Shown: positions 6,964 to 12,986 of the stretch, piece by piece
Layout of the letters: every line of letters starts with the position of its first letter
How positions within the stretch are numbered: the stretch's first letter is position 1
Source of the DNA: a virus
IMG/VR virus record: IMGVR_UViG_3300025695_001894
Location: 1 to 28,287 of that record
Strand: one strand, 5' to 3'
Length of the DNA stretch: 28,287 bases
Notes under the pieces: model-generated
Told to the model about the DNA's origin: nothing
What the model saw: the letters and a program-made list of their open reading frames with translations, nothing else
Database searches by the model: none
Program-made: the position numbers and the translations under genes

Positions 6964-7686
6964 ATGTACTCTAGACAAGACTTTAAAAATCTACTATTTA
7001 TCGACATTGAAACAACTTCAGAATTTCAATATTACAATGAGCTTGAAGAGGCTAGGCCTAAATCTTTAGAACATTGGGCTAAAAAAGCCCTCCAAATTAA
7101 AAAAGGCGGGGATCATTTAGAAAAAGATGATGCTGAAATGTATCGACATATGTCAGCACTCTATCCTGAATTCGGTAAAATTAGGGTAATATCAATTGGT
7201 CAAATTAAGTTTGATGAAGATTCAGATAATGTGAAAGCGCATGTTAGATCTTTTTATGGAGATAATGAAGCTGAAATTTTAAGAGAATTCTTAGGAACAA
7301 TGCAGGCTGTTTTTAACAAAAATTCAAATGTTCAATTGGTTGGACATAATGTTAAGAATTTTGATATGCCATACATTATTAAAAGATCGATAATTAACCA
7401 GCTCGCAATTCCACATCAGTTTCATTTTCAAAAGAAAAAGCCATGGGAAAACTGCATATTAGATACTTATGATATTTGGAAATTTGGTGGGATTGGCAGC
7501 GCTTCTCTTGACTTAATTTGCGAGAGACTTAATATTCCATCACCAAAGGATATAATGCATGCTGTTGAAACAACTGATCAATATTGGTTAGGTAATTTAG
7601 AAAAAATAAAAGAGTATTGTGAGGGCGATGTAATAGCCACTATGAACGTTATGCTTAGAATGTCAAATTTAAATATTATAGAATAG
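6964..7686 (+). CDS. DEDDy 3'-5' exonuclease (PolB-exonuclease-like)
   Basis: 240 residues. Exo I is LFIDIET (D14, E16), Exo II is NVKNFD (D134) and Exo III is YCEGD (Y218, D222). The Y-x3-D spacing marks the DEDDy subgroup, as in the proofreading domain of family B DNA polymerases. The insert between Exo I and Exo II (~25-70) carries charged helices seen in the predicted PolB-like exonuclease family of Bacteroidota. As a stand-alone protein it would trim single-stranded DNA or RNA 3' ends during replication or repair. Oddly, it sits alone between glycosyltransferase genes with 1-base gaps on each side, so its expression is tied to the surface-modification operon. No polymerase is in view. 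Confidence 0.85.
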   Translation: MYSRQDFKNLLFIDIETTSEFQYYNELEEARPKSLEHWAKKALQIKKGGDHLEKDDAEMYRHMSALYPEFGKIRVISIGQIKFDEDSDNVKAHVRSFYGDNEAEILREFLGTMQAVFNKNSNVQLVGHNVKNFDMPYIIKRSIINQLAIPHQFHFQKKKPWENCILDTYDIWKFGGIGSASLDLICERLNIPSPKDIMHAVETTDQYWLGNLEKIKEYCEGDVIATMNVMLRMSNLNIIE

Positions 7687-7687
7687 C

Positions 7688-8524
7688 ATGAAAATCTGGG
7701 CCTATGTAACTATATGGAACGAAGAGAAGATGCTAGATTTTTATCTTAGGCATTATTCTCAATTCTGCGATAAAATAATCTTTTTTGACAACGAATCCGA
7801 TGATAGGTCTCATGAGATAATTAACTCATACCCAAACACAGAAATAAGAACCTATTCTACGGAGGGAACATTTAATGATTACAAGCATCTTAATTTAAAA
7901 CATGAGGCAATTAAAGAGGCTAGAGGAAACTGCGATTATGTAATTATTAGCGATTGTGATGAATTTATTTACCACCCGAATTTAGTTCAATTTTTAGAGG
8001 AACATTTAAATAAGACTGCAGTTTTTTATCCAGCAGGATTCCAAATGGCTTCACATTATTTCCCAGAAACTGATAGTCAAATATACAATGTTATTAGGAC
8101 TGGAGAACCTTCACCATGGTACTCAAAACCTATCTTATTAAATCCAAATATGGTCCAAGATTTTTATTGGGTTGAAGGTTGCCATGAGGTTGAAATTGGT
8201 AGACTTAAACATACTGGATATATTTACCATGTTGTTCCTGAAGATGTGAGGCCTAATGGACCTTATAAAGAACACCAGTGGGGTAATTGGAAAATAATGT
8301 TTGATCTATTACATTTGTTTGAAAAAGAGCCACTTAAGCTGTTGCACTACAAGTTCTTAGGCAGTGAGTTTGTCATGGATCGTTATAAACAATATGCTAA
8401 TAGAGTTAGTGAAGCCAACAAAGATGCAGGGTTAGCTGCTCAATATGAGAACACTGTCAAAACAAATTCAGCACATGCTGAGATTGAGCTAATATTAGGA
8501 AATTCTGTCATATTAAATTTATAA
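7688..8524 (+). CDS. Glycosyltransferase (GT2/GT92-like)
   Basis: 278 residues. The N-terminus MKIWAYVTIWNEEKMLDFYLRH, then KIIFFDNESDDRS and the metal-binding ISDCDEF (DCD at 89-91), is typical of the GT2/GT92-like 'N-E-x-x-x-L-x-x-x-L-x-H-Y' transferases that pass sugar from a nucleotide donor to lipopolysaccharide or other surface glycans. The C-terminal half holds EGCHEVEIGR and a helix-rich region (KIMFDLLHLFEKEPLKLLHY). It is the last of four glycosyltransferase domains in this island. The gap after it contains a dense set of inverted repeats and a promoter for the next gene. It starts 1 base after the exonuclease stop. Donor and acceptor are not deducible. Confidence 0.83.
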   Translation: MKIWAYVTIWNEEKMLDFYLRHYSQFCDKIIFFDNESDDRSHEIINSYPNTEIRTYSTEGTFNDYKHLNLKHEAIKEARGNCDYVIISDCDEFIYHPNLVQFLEEHLNKTAVFYPAGFQMASHYFPETDSQIYNVIRTGEPSPWYSKPILLNPNMVQDFYWVEGCHEVEIGRLKHTGYIYHVVPEDVRPNGPYKEHQWGNWKIMFDLLHLFEKEPLKLLHYKFLGSEFVMDRYKQYANRVSEANKDAGLAAQYENTVKTNSAHAEIELILGNSVILNL

Positions 8525-8527
8525 AAT

Positions 8528-8594
8528 ATGACAAAGTGTCATTATATTGATTTTGGCATAGTTTTTATAGTAACTATATTGAGCAATAATGCTC
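8528..8594 (+). promoter_or_regulatory. Hsp20 promoter region with three inverted repeats
   Basis: A candidate host-type promoter combines TTTTG (8551-8555) and TATATTGA (8575-8582), 19 bases apart, close to the Bacteroidota pattern TTTG-N19-TAnnTTTG. Around it are three inverted repeats: ATGACA-AAG-TGTCAT (8528-8542), TATAGT-A-ACTATA (8566-8578) and GAGCA-ATAA-TGCTC (8581-8594). The first looks like an operator upstream of -33. The second overlaps -7. The third would be a hairpin at the transcript's 5' end. Functions are inferred from position only. Confidence 0.5.
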
Positions 8595-8616
8595 TTAAAA
8601 ATTAAATAATTAAATT

Positions 8617-8994
8617 ATGTTTTTTACAAGTAGAAATTTAGACAAATTAGTGGATGACATTATTTATAATAATGTACACCCACTTTTCAAATCAACAATT
8701 ACAAAGTATACTAATATCCCGTATATTGAAAGATCTGAAGATGGAGTATTAATTAGATTAGAACTTCCTGGGTATGAGAGCGAAGATCTTGAAATTTCAA
8801 TTCAAGACACTGAATTAACTATTAAAACTATTGATGGTTTTGAAAGTGATTCATTAGATTCTTTTGAAAGAAGTTTTGAATTAATAGAAGATATTGATAC
8901 AAATACATGTTCTGCTGAAATGAAAGCAGGTGTTTTAAGGTTAACCTTTAAATATAAAAAAGAAAAAAAGGCTAAAAAAATAATAATTAAATAA
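8617..8994 (+). CDS. Small heat-shock protein (Hsp20/alpha-crystallin)
   Basis: 125 residues, about the usual minimal sHsp length. The alpha-crystallin domain spans ~35-115: GVLIRLELPGYESEDLEISI, then SFERSFEL and the diagnostic AEMKAGVLRLTF (A-x-x-x-x-G-V-L-x-L). The C-terminus ends in a lysine-rich stretch with KIIIK, which may supply the I-x-I anchor for oligomers. sHsps hold unfolding proteins for refolding by DnaK/DnaJ, and a DnaJ-like gene lies 700 bases downstream. T4-like phages often carry an Hsp20. It has its own regulatory region with three inverted repeats, so it is probably controlled separately from the glycan operon. Confidence 0.92.
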   Translation: MFFTSRNLDKLVDDIIYNNVHPLFKSTITKYTNIPYIERSEDGVLIRLELPGYESEDLEISIQDTELTIKTIDGFESDSLDSFERSFELIEDIDTNTCSAEMKAGVLRLTFKYKKEKKAKKIIIK

Positions 8995-9035
8995 AAATAA
9001 TTGTTAAAATATTTTTTTATATCAAATAAAATGTT

Positions 9036-9043
9036 TATATTTA
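9036..9043 (+). promoter_or_regulatory. Host-type -7 box TATATTTA
   Basis: The stretch TTTATATTTACATATAATTA (9034-9053) recurs almost letter for letter before the gene at 14347 (14312-14331), and as TTTATATTTGTATAGTAATT at 14007. The core TATATTTR matches the Bacteroidota -7 consensus TAnnTTTG. The start codon follows 24 bases later. A -33 element is not clear. Confidence 0.55.
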
Positions 9044-9067
9044 CATATAATTAAAAAAACACATAAC

Positions 9068-9358
9068 ATGGAAAATTTTAACGATTTTGAATTTGATGAT
9101 GATTTCAGTGATGAAATTATGGACATAATTAAAGAGGCTAATATGCAAGAAGATCTAGAAGAAATTAAATTAAAATTAGCAAATGAAAACTACAATGCAA
9201 TTATTTTAAAGGGTATTGATGTTGATGCTATGATTAGAATGAACATGGATATTAAACCAATCAAGCAAACACTGCAACAAATGTTGGATTTATTTCAAGA
9301 TCTTGAAGAGTATGAAAAATGCGCAAATATCTTAAAATGCATTAAAGAATTAGAATAG
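9068..9358 (+). CDS. Small acidic protein with UVR-like C-terminus (paralog A)
   Basis: 96 residues. The N-terminal 25 are very acidic (NDFEFDDDFSDEIMDI). The C-terminal ~35 form a helical hairpin with LLDLF-type heptads and EEYEKCANILKCIKEL. This ending is shared with the proteins at 10475 and 11019 and resembles the UVR motif of UvrB, UvrC and McsA/ClpC adaptors (L-x3-A-x3-E-x-Y-E-x-A-A-x2-R-D-x-I), with Cys in place of the first Ala. UVR hairpins mediate protein-protein contact, so a partner-binding or adaptor role is possible, but unproven. It has its own promoter-like box upstream and a strong terminator downstream, making it monocistronic. Confidence 0.82.
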   Translation: MENFNDFEFDDDFSDEIMDIIKEANMQEDLEEIKLKLANENYNAIILKGIDVDAMIRMNMDIKPIKQTLQQMLDLFQDLEEYEKCANILKCIKELE

Positions 9359-9378
9359 TTAAAATCTAATTAAAGTAG

Positions 9379-9407
9379 AGGGAACCATTAATGGTTCCCT
9401 TTTTTTT
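9379..9407 (+). terminator. Strong Rho-independent terminator
   Basis: The perfect arms AGGGAACC (9379-9386) and GGTTCCCT (9393-9400) flank the self-complementary loop ATTAAT and are followed by eight T. It ends the transcript of the acidic protein gene. Confidence 0.92.
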
Positions 9408-9425
9408 GCCTAAACAAATTACAAA

Positions 9426-9433
9426 TATATAAT
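9426..9433 (+). promoter_or_regulatory. Putative late-type promoter box TATATAAT
   Basis: TATATAAT lies after the terminator and 24 bases before the ATG at 9458, the same distance as at 657-664 and 12087-12094. It would drive the dnaJ-containing operon. Confidence 0.45.
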
Positions 9434-9457
9434 ATAATAATAAAGAACTATAATATT

Positions 9458-9673
9458 ATGGAAGATAACATACATATCGCAAGAATAGCAACTGCTCTAG
9501 AGAAGATTGCAACCTTAATGGAAAACGCACAGACTAGGGAAATTAATATAGCTAAAAAAACTAGAGTTGCAGAATCTAAAGCAATTAAATCTGCCTTGAT
9601 GGAGCAGGTGAAAAAGGACGCAAGACAGAGAGTATCAGATAAAAAGGCTAGACAATCTCCTAAAAAATCATAA
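9458..9673 (+). CDS. Small helical basic protein, unknown
   Basis: 71 residues, almost entirely predicted helix. The N-terminal heptad segment (ARIATALEKIATLMEN) looks like a short coiled coil for oligomerisation. The C-terminal half is strongly basic (VKKDARQRVSDKKARQSPKKS), as in nucleic-acid-binding tails. No known family is recognised. The stop codon overlaps the start of the DnaJ-like gene (TAATG), so the two are translationally coupled and this is the first gene of that operon. Confidence 0.75.
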   Translation: MEDNIHIARIATALEKIATLMENAQTREINIAKKTRVAESKAIKSALMEQVKKDARQRVSDKKARQSPKKS

Positions 9674-10482
9674 TGAGCTACTACGATACCTTAAATGTAT
9701 CTCAAACTGCAACACAAGAAGAGATTAAAAAATCTTATAGAAAGCTTGCAAAAGAATATCACCCAGATATAAACGATGGAGACGATTCTAAATTTAAAAA
9801 ATTGGCAGAGGCATATGAAACATTAAGTGATGATAAACTAAGAAGGTCATATGACCTTAAAAATATGGGTAGAACAAGTGCGCAGCATGAATTTGAAAGG
9901 GCCTGGTCAAGCGCGTTTAATCAAAGTGATAGTTTTTCAGATATGTTCAATAATATCTACAATGAAACCTCTAAAGGCCCTGATGTTAGAGTTTCCTTGA
10001 ACATTACAATGGAGGAGGTTTACTATGGTACAAGAAGACATATAAATGTAGGTCAAGGTGGTTTCAATCTAAATATACCTAAAGGAATATTAAATGGAAC
10101 TAAACTTAAAATAAGGGAACGTGGGGCAGAGCACCCGATAAATTCAATGGCTCCTCGTGGAGATGTAATAGTTACAGTTAATACACTATTTGACCCAGAT
10201 CTGGTGGTAAATGGCTCAGATATTTATGTTGATATATCTTTAGATTGGTGGGATATTTTATTAGGTGGTGAATTTGAGGTTAACACAAAAATTAATACGG
10301 TTAAGATAAAGGTTCCTCAAGGTTCACATGATTCTAAATTATTAAGAGTAGTTGGTAAGGGAATGCCAATATATAGTACAGAAGAATATGGCAATTTGAT
10401 GGTTAAACTTAGAACTAAAAAAATAGATTTAAGCGAGGATCAAATCAAACTACTTAAAAATATAAAAGAATCCAATGGATGA
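9673..10482 (+). CDS. DnaJ/CbpA-like co-chaperone
   Basis: 269 residues. The J domain occupies residues 2-66 with HPD at 30-32 and the helix III/IV sequence FKKLAEAYETLSDDKLRRSYD. There is no Cys-rich zinc finger and only a short linker, so it is a type II (CbpA-like) J protein. The two C-terminal beta domains follow: ITMEEVYYGTRRHINV, IPKGILNGTKLKIRERG and WWDILLGGEFEVNTK. It would deliver clients to host DnaK and stimulate its ATPase. It is shorter than cellular CbpA (~300) because the Gly/Phe linker and the dimerisation tail are reduced. It overlaps genes on both sides (1 and 8 bases). Together with Hsp20 it suggests the phage re-tools the host folding system. Confidence 0.93.
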   Translation: MSYYDTLNVSQTATQEEIKKSYRKLAKEYHPDINDGDDSKFKKLAEAYETLSDDKLRRSYDLKNMGRTSAQHEFERAWSSAFNQSDSFSDMFNNIYNETSKGPDVRVSLNITMEEVYYGTRRHINVGQGGFNLNIPKGILNGTKLKIRERGAEHPINSMAPRGDVIVTVNTLFDPDLVVNGSDIYVDISLDWWDILLGGEFEVNTKINTVKIKVPQGSHDSKLLRVVGKGMPIYSTEEYGNLMVKLRTKKIDLSEDQIKLLKNIKESNG

Positions 10483-10735
10483 AATTGAAGATTATGACAA
10501 TACTCCAGGTTTTATTAAAGATTTACAAGAATCTTCTAAAGATACTATGATGGAAATGATATATGATGCAATAATTAATAAAAAACACGGTGCATTAAGT
10601 GGAGATAGTCCAATTGAAACTAAAATTGATGGACTTAACTTAATACTGAATTTTTTTAAGAACAGAGAAGAATATGAAAAATGTTCTGAAATAAAAAAAA
10701 TAATAGACGAATATAATGCTAATAATCAAGGTTGA
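10475..10735 (+). CDS. Small acidic protein with UVR-like C-terminus (paralog B)
   Basis: 86 residues. The N-terminal half is acidic and unlike its relatives. The C-terminal segment (LNLILNFFKNREEYEKCSEIKKIIDEY) is the second copy of the UVR-like hairpin shared with the proteins at 9068 and 11019. It overlaps the dnaJ stop by 8 bases and the bS21-like gene by 20 bases, so it is produced from the same message. Its position between a J protein and a ribosomal protein homolog fits an adaptor, but no partner can be named. Confidence 0.82.
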   Translation: MDEIEDYDNTPGFIKDLQESSKDTMMEMIYDAIINKKHGALSGDSPIETKIDGLNLILNFFKNREEYEKCSEIKKIIDEYNANNQG

Positions 10736-10910
10736 AAATAACAATATAGAAAAGGCTCTTAAAATCTTTAAGAATAAAGTTAGAAAAACTGGACAGGCTC
10801 AAAAATTAAGAGAGAATAAAGAATTTGAAAAGCCATCTATAACCAATAGGAAATCACTACAAAAAGCCAAGTATATCCAAAATCTCAAAGACTCCAATCA
10901 AGAAATGTAA
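10716..10910 (+). CDS. rpsU: Ribosomal protein bS21 homolog
   Basis: 64 residues, the size of cellular bS21. It begins MLIIKVENNNIEKALKIFKN, matching the bS21 start (V-I-K-V-x-x-x-E-x-x-x-x-A-L-R-x-F-K). It continues with the basic K-T-G...LRENKEFEKPSITNRKS, matching R-x-x-x-Y-x-K-P-S-x-x-R-x-x-K. The tail is lysine-rich. bS21 sits on the 30S platform beside the anti-Shine-Dalgarno; in Bacteroidota it helps occlude that sequence. A phage copy may replace host bS21 in assembled ribosomes and change start-site choice. The start overlaps the preceding gene by 20 bases, supporting coupled translation. It is the last gene before a hairpin. Confidence 0.85.
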   Translation: MLIIKVENNNIEKALKIFKNKVRKTGQAQKLRENKEFEKPSITNRKSLQKAKYIQNLKDSNQEM

Positions 10911-10933
10911 TATAATGATATAGTATTTTTTTT

Positions 10934-10963
10934 AACCAGGGTAGCCTTCTTTGGTCTGGTTTT
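10934..10963 (+). terminator. Terminator-like hairpin after the bS21 gene
   Basis: AACCAG (10934-10939) pairs with CTGGTT (10956-10961) around a 16-base loop that can pair further (GCC with GGT). A short T run follows, and an eight-T run precedes it. The hairpin is weaker than others here, so termination may be partial. Confidence 0.5.
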
Positions 10964-10966
10964 AAA

Positions 10967-10998
10967 TATATAAAATATCAAACGAAATATAATCGTTT
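10967..10998 (+). promoter_or_regulatory. TATATAAA box and leader hairpin
   Basis: TATATAAA (10967-10974) may be a promoter box for the gene at 11019. Shortly after it, AAACGA (10980-10985) and TCGTTT (10993-10998) form a small hairpin followed by T's that would lie at the transcript's 5' end. Confidence 0.3.
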
Positions 10999-11018
10999 TT
11001 AAAATTATAACAATCAAG

Positions 11019-11276
11019 ATGGAGGATAATCGTGGAGATGACAAAGATTCTTTAATGAGATCTAGCTACTATATAATAACAAAGAATTTTACAAAGACTG
11101 TAAATAGATTTGTTGTTTTTAGAGATGGATCTAATATAATAGATATTCCACACGGAACTGGTCAGAGAAGTAAATTTATAGACTTATTATTAGAATACTT
11201 TATTGAGATTGAAGAGTATGAAAAATGCGAAACGCTCAAGAAATTAAAAGAACTTGTCATAATGGCAGGCGACTAA
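11019..11276 (+). CDS. Small protein with UVR-like C-terminus (paralog C)
   Basis: 85 residues. The N-terminal part (MEDNRGDDKDSLMRSSYYIITKNF, then VNRFVVFRDGSNIIDIPHG) may form a small beta unit. The C-terminal FIDLLLEYFIEIEEYEKCETLKKLKEL is the third copy of the UVR-like hairpin found at 9068 and 10475. The N-terminal regions differ between the three, so the shared hairpin is probably a common docking element with separate heads. It lies 14 bases before phoH and is likely cotranscribed with it. Confidence 0.8.
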   Translation: MEDNRGDDKDSLMRSSYYIITKNFTKTVNRFVVFRDGSNIIDIPHGTGQRSKFIDLLLEYFIEIEEYEKCETLKKLKELVIMAGD

Positions 11277-11290
11277 ACATACCCTAATTT

Positions 11291-11998
11291 ATGCAGAAGA
11301 AGACTAATTCAGAACCAACGCCTAGCGTTAAACGAATGTCAGTTAAAGAAGACAATATTAAACATGTTAATTTACGAAACAATCAAAGAGAATACGTCCA
11401 ACAAATTCTAAAGAATCAAATCACATTTTGTTCAGGCCCTGCCGGAACTTCAAAAACATTTACTGCATGTTACACATCCCTACTATTATTAGCCGAAAAA
11501 AAGGTTAAAAAGATTATTTTATGTAAGCCAATCCAAGAATCTGGAGAAAGGCTTGGATTCTTACCTGGCGATATTGCAGATAAAATTGACCCATACATGC
11601 AATCCTATATTTCTAATTTTAAAAAAATCGCAGGTAATGAATTAATTGAAAGCCTGATTCATTATGGATTAATAGAATTCAAACCACTAGCATTTATGAG
11701 AGGAGATACCTTTGATAATGCTTTCATGATTTTAGATGAATCTCAAAATGCACAATGGCATGCTTTAATTTTATTCATAACAAGGATGGGTAAAAATTCA
11801 AAAGTGCTTATAACCGGAGATATTAGTCAATATGATATAGCCAAAGATAAAGTGTCATTTCATAAATTTATTAAAATTTTTAGTAAGGTAAATGGAGTCG
11901 GTGTACATGAATTCACAACAAAGGATATTGTTAGAGCTAAAATTTTACAGGATATAGTGCGCATATATGATAAATGGAAGGATGAAAATAATCTTTAA
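11291..11998 (+). CDS. phoH: PhoH-like ATPase
   Basis: 235 residues. Walker A is GPAGTSKT (49-56), with Ser where most relatives have Gly. Walker B is FMILDESQNA (145-154), and LITGDISQYD is the sensor-like strand. The KPIQESGERLGFLPGD segment is the hallmark of PhoH/YlaK proteins. PhoH homologs are NTPases or helicases linked to RNA metabolism in cells and are common in marine phages. The extra N-terminal ~25 residues are polar and likely disordered. A long-stem terminator follows, separating it from the homing endonuclease gene downstream. Confidence 0.93.
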   Translation: MQKKTNSEPTPSVKRMSVKEDNIKHVNLRNNQREYVQQILKNQITFCSGPAGTSKTFTACYTSLLLLAEKKVKKIILCKPIQESGERLGFLPGDIADKIDPYMQSYISNFKKIAGNELIESLIHYGLIEFKPLAFMRGDTFDNAFMILDESQNAQWHALILFITRMGKNSKVLITGDISQYDIAKDKVSFHKFIKIFSKVNGVGVHEFTTKDIVRAKILQDIVRIYDKWKDENNL

Positions 11999-12008
11999 TA
12001 TATAAACA

Positions 12009-12072
12009 AAGCCAGTATAGAATGTTGAATTTGTAGTTATTTTCATAAGAAATTCTATACTTGGCTTTTTTT
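12009..12072 (+). terminator. Long-stem terminator after phoH
   Basis: AAGCCAGTATAGAAT (12009-12023) pairs with ATTCTATACTTGGCTT (12052-12067) with one bulged base, and T's continue to 12072. The 28-base loop is unusual: it carries the sequence that can pair with the leader and start of the downstream gene (see 12021-12134). Confidence 0.85.
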
Positions 12073-12134
12073 CATAAATAAAAAGATATATAATATAACT
12101 ACAAATATATCAACATTTATGAAAAACTACAAAT
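12021..12134 (+). promoter_or_regulatory. Start-sequestering pairing at the homing endonuclease gene
   Basis: AATGTTG (12021-12027) and ATTTGTAGTTAT (12029-12040) are exact complements of CAACATT (12111-12117) and ATAACTACAAAT (12095-12106), just before the ATG at 12119. The same left segment can instead pair with the start itself: ATTTGTAGT (12029-12037) with ACTACAAAT (12126-12134), and TTTTCAT (12040-12046) with ATGAAAA (12119-12125), with a 2-base bulge. A late-type box (12087-12094) lies between the arms. Confidence 0.6.
12087..12094 (+). promoter_or_regulatory. Putative late-type promoter box TATATAAT
   Basis: AGATATATAAT lies 24 bases before the endonuclease ATG. A transcript started here would lack the upstream arm (12021-12046) and so escape the sequestering fold. 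Confidence 0.5.
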
Positions 12135-12928
12135 ACTATTATGTGTATCGAATAACAAATAAGATTCATAATAAACACTATTATGGATATCGATCTACAA
12201 ATACAGCACCATCATTAGATATCGGAATAAAATATTATTCTTCAAGTAAAGATAAAGATTTTATAGAAGATCAAATTAATAACCCACATAAATATAAATA
12301 TACTGTTGTTTGTATTTTTAATAACAGGGAAGATGCGCATAATCTAGAAATAAAATTACATAAACGATTTAATGTAGGTTCTAATCCATCATTTTACAAT
12401 AGGGCAAACGCAACATCTTCTAAATTTTCAATTACCGGTACGATTTTATCTGAAGAAACTAAGAAAAAAATGTCAAATGCGCACAAAGGTAAAATACTTT
12501 CCAAAGAAACGCGAGATAAAATATCAAAGGCAAATAAAGGAACCAAGCACTCTGCTGAATTTAAGGAAAAAATAAGAGCGAGAGCTATTGGAAATACATA
12601 TCATAAAAATAAAAAGCATTCAAAAGAATCCAAAGATAAGATTTCTAATTCACTTAAGGGCAGAAAAGCATGGAACAAAGGTCTAAAGACGCCGGATGAT
12701 GTCAAAGCAAAACAATCATTATCTAAATTAAATATGACCCAAGAACAAAAAGATAAAATGCATTCTTGGAAAAAAGGTCGACCTTGCCCAGATCATGTTA
12801 GACAGAAATTATCAAAACCTCAGAAAAAGGTGGAATGTCCGCACTGCAATAAGATAGGAGGTATTTCTGCAATGAAACAATCTCATTTTGATAGGTGTAA
12901 ATGGAGAATTGATAATCCTGAAAAATAA
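12119..12928 (+). CDS. Free-standing GIY-YIG homing endonuclease with NUMOD3 repeats
   Basis: 269 residues. The N-terminal ~90 form a GIY-YIG nuclease: YYVYRITNKIHNKHYYGYRS holds the two tyrosine motifs and the catalytic Arg (R25), and a conserved Glu follows in AHNLEIKLHKRF. Residues ~105-230 hold repeated NUMOD3-type DNA-binding units (LSEETKKKMSNAHKGK, LSKETRDKISKANKGT, HSKESKDKISNSLKGR, AWNKG). The C-terminus has a probable zinc finger, CPHC...H...C (about 239-260). Like T4 Seg enzymes, it would cut homing-negative relatives and spread itself by repair. It stands between phoH and rnhB, each side bearing start-sequestering inverted repeats. No intron splice structure was seen. Confidence 0.9.
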   Translation: MKNYKYYYVYRITNKIHNKHYYGYRSTNTAPSLDIGIKYYSSSKDKDFIEDQINNPHKYKYTVVCIFNNREDAHNLEIKLHKRFNVGSNPSFYNRANATSSKFSITGTILSEETKKKMSNAHKGKILSKETRDKISKANKGTKHSAEFKEKIRARAIGNTYHKNKKHSKESKDKISNSLKGRKAWNKGLKTPDDVKAKQSLSKLNMTQEQKDKMHSWKKGRPCPDHVRQKLSKPQKKVECPHCNKIGGISAMKQSHFDRCKWRIDNPEK

Positions 12929-12935
12929 GAAACTA

Positions 12936-12986
12936 TTTTGCTTCCATCTATATAATATCTATATAAAATTATAAATGGAAGCAAAA
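12936..12986 (+). promoter_or_regulatory. Hairpin hiding the rnhB start, with late-type boxes in its loop
   Basis: TTTTGCTTCCAT (12936-12947) is the exact reverse complement of ATGGAAGCAAAA (12975-12986), the first four codons of rnhB. The 27-base loop holds TATATAAT (12949-12956) and TATATAAA (12960-12967). Read-through RNA from the endonuclease gene would hide the start codon. RNA begun within the loop would not. Confidence 0.7.

Noticed and set aside
8551-8570. Sigma-54 promoter before Hsp20 (TTGGCAT-like -24 element)
   Set aside because: The -24 half looks right, but the GC expected at -12 is AT (8567-8568). The TTTTG/TATATTGA pair fits better.
12119-12928. Intron encoding the GIY-YIG gene
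   Set aside because: phoH and rnhB are both complete genes with their own starts and stops, so no interrupted host gene exists and no group I core was seen.
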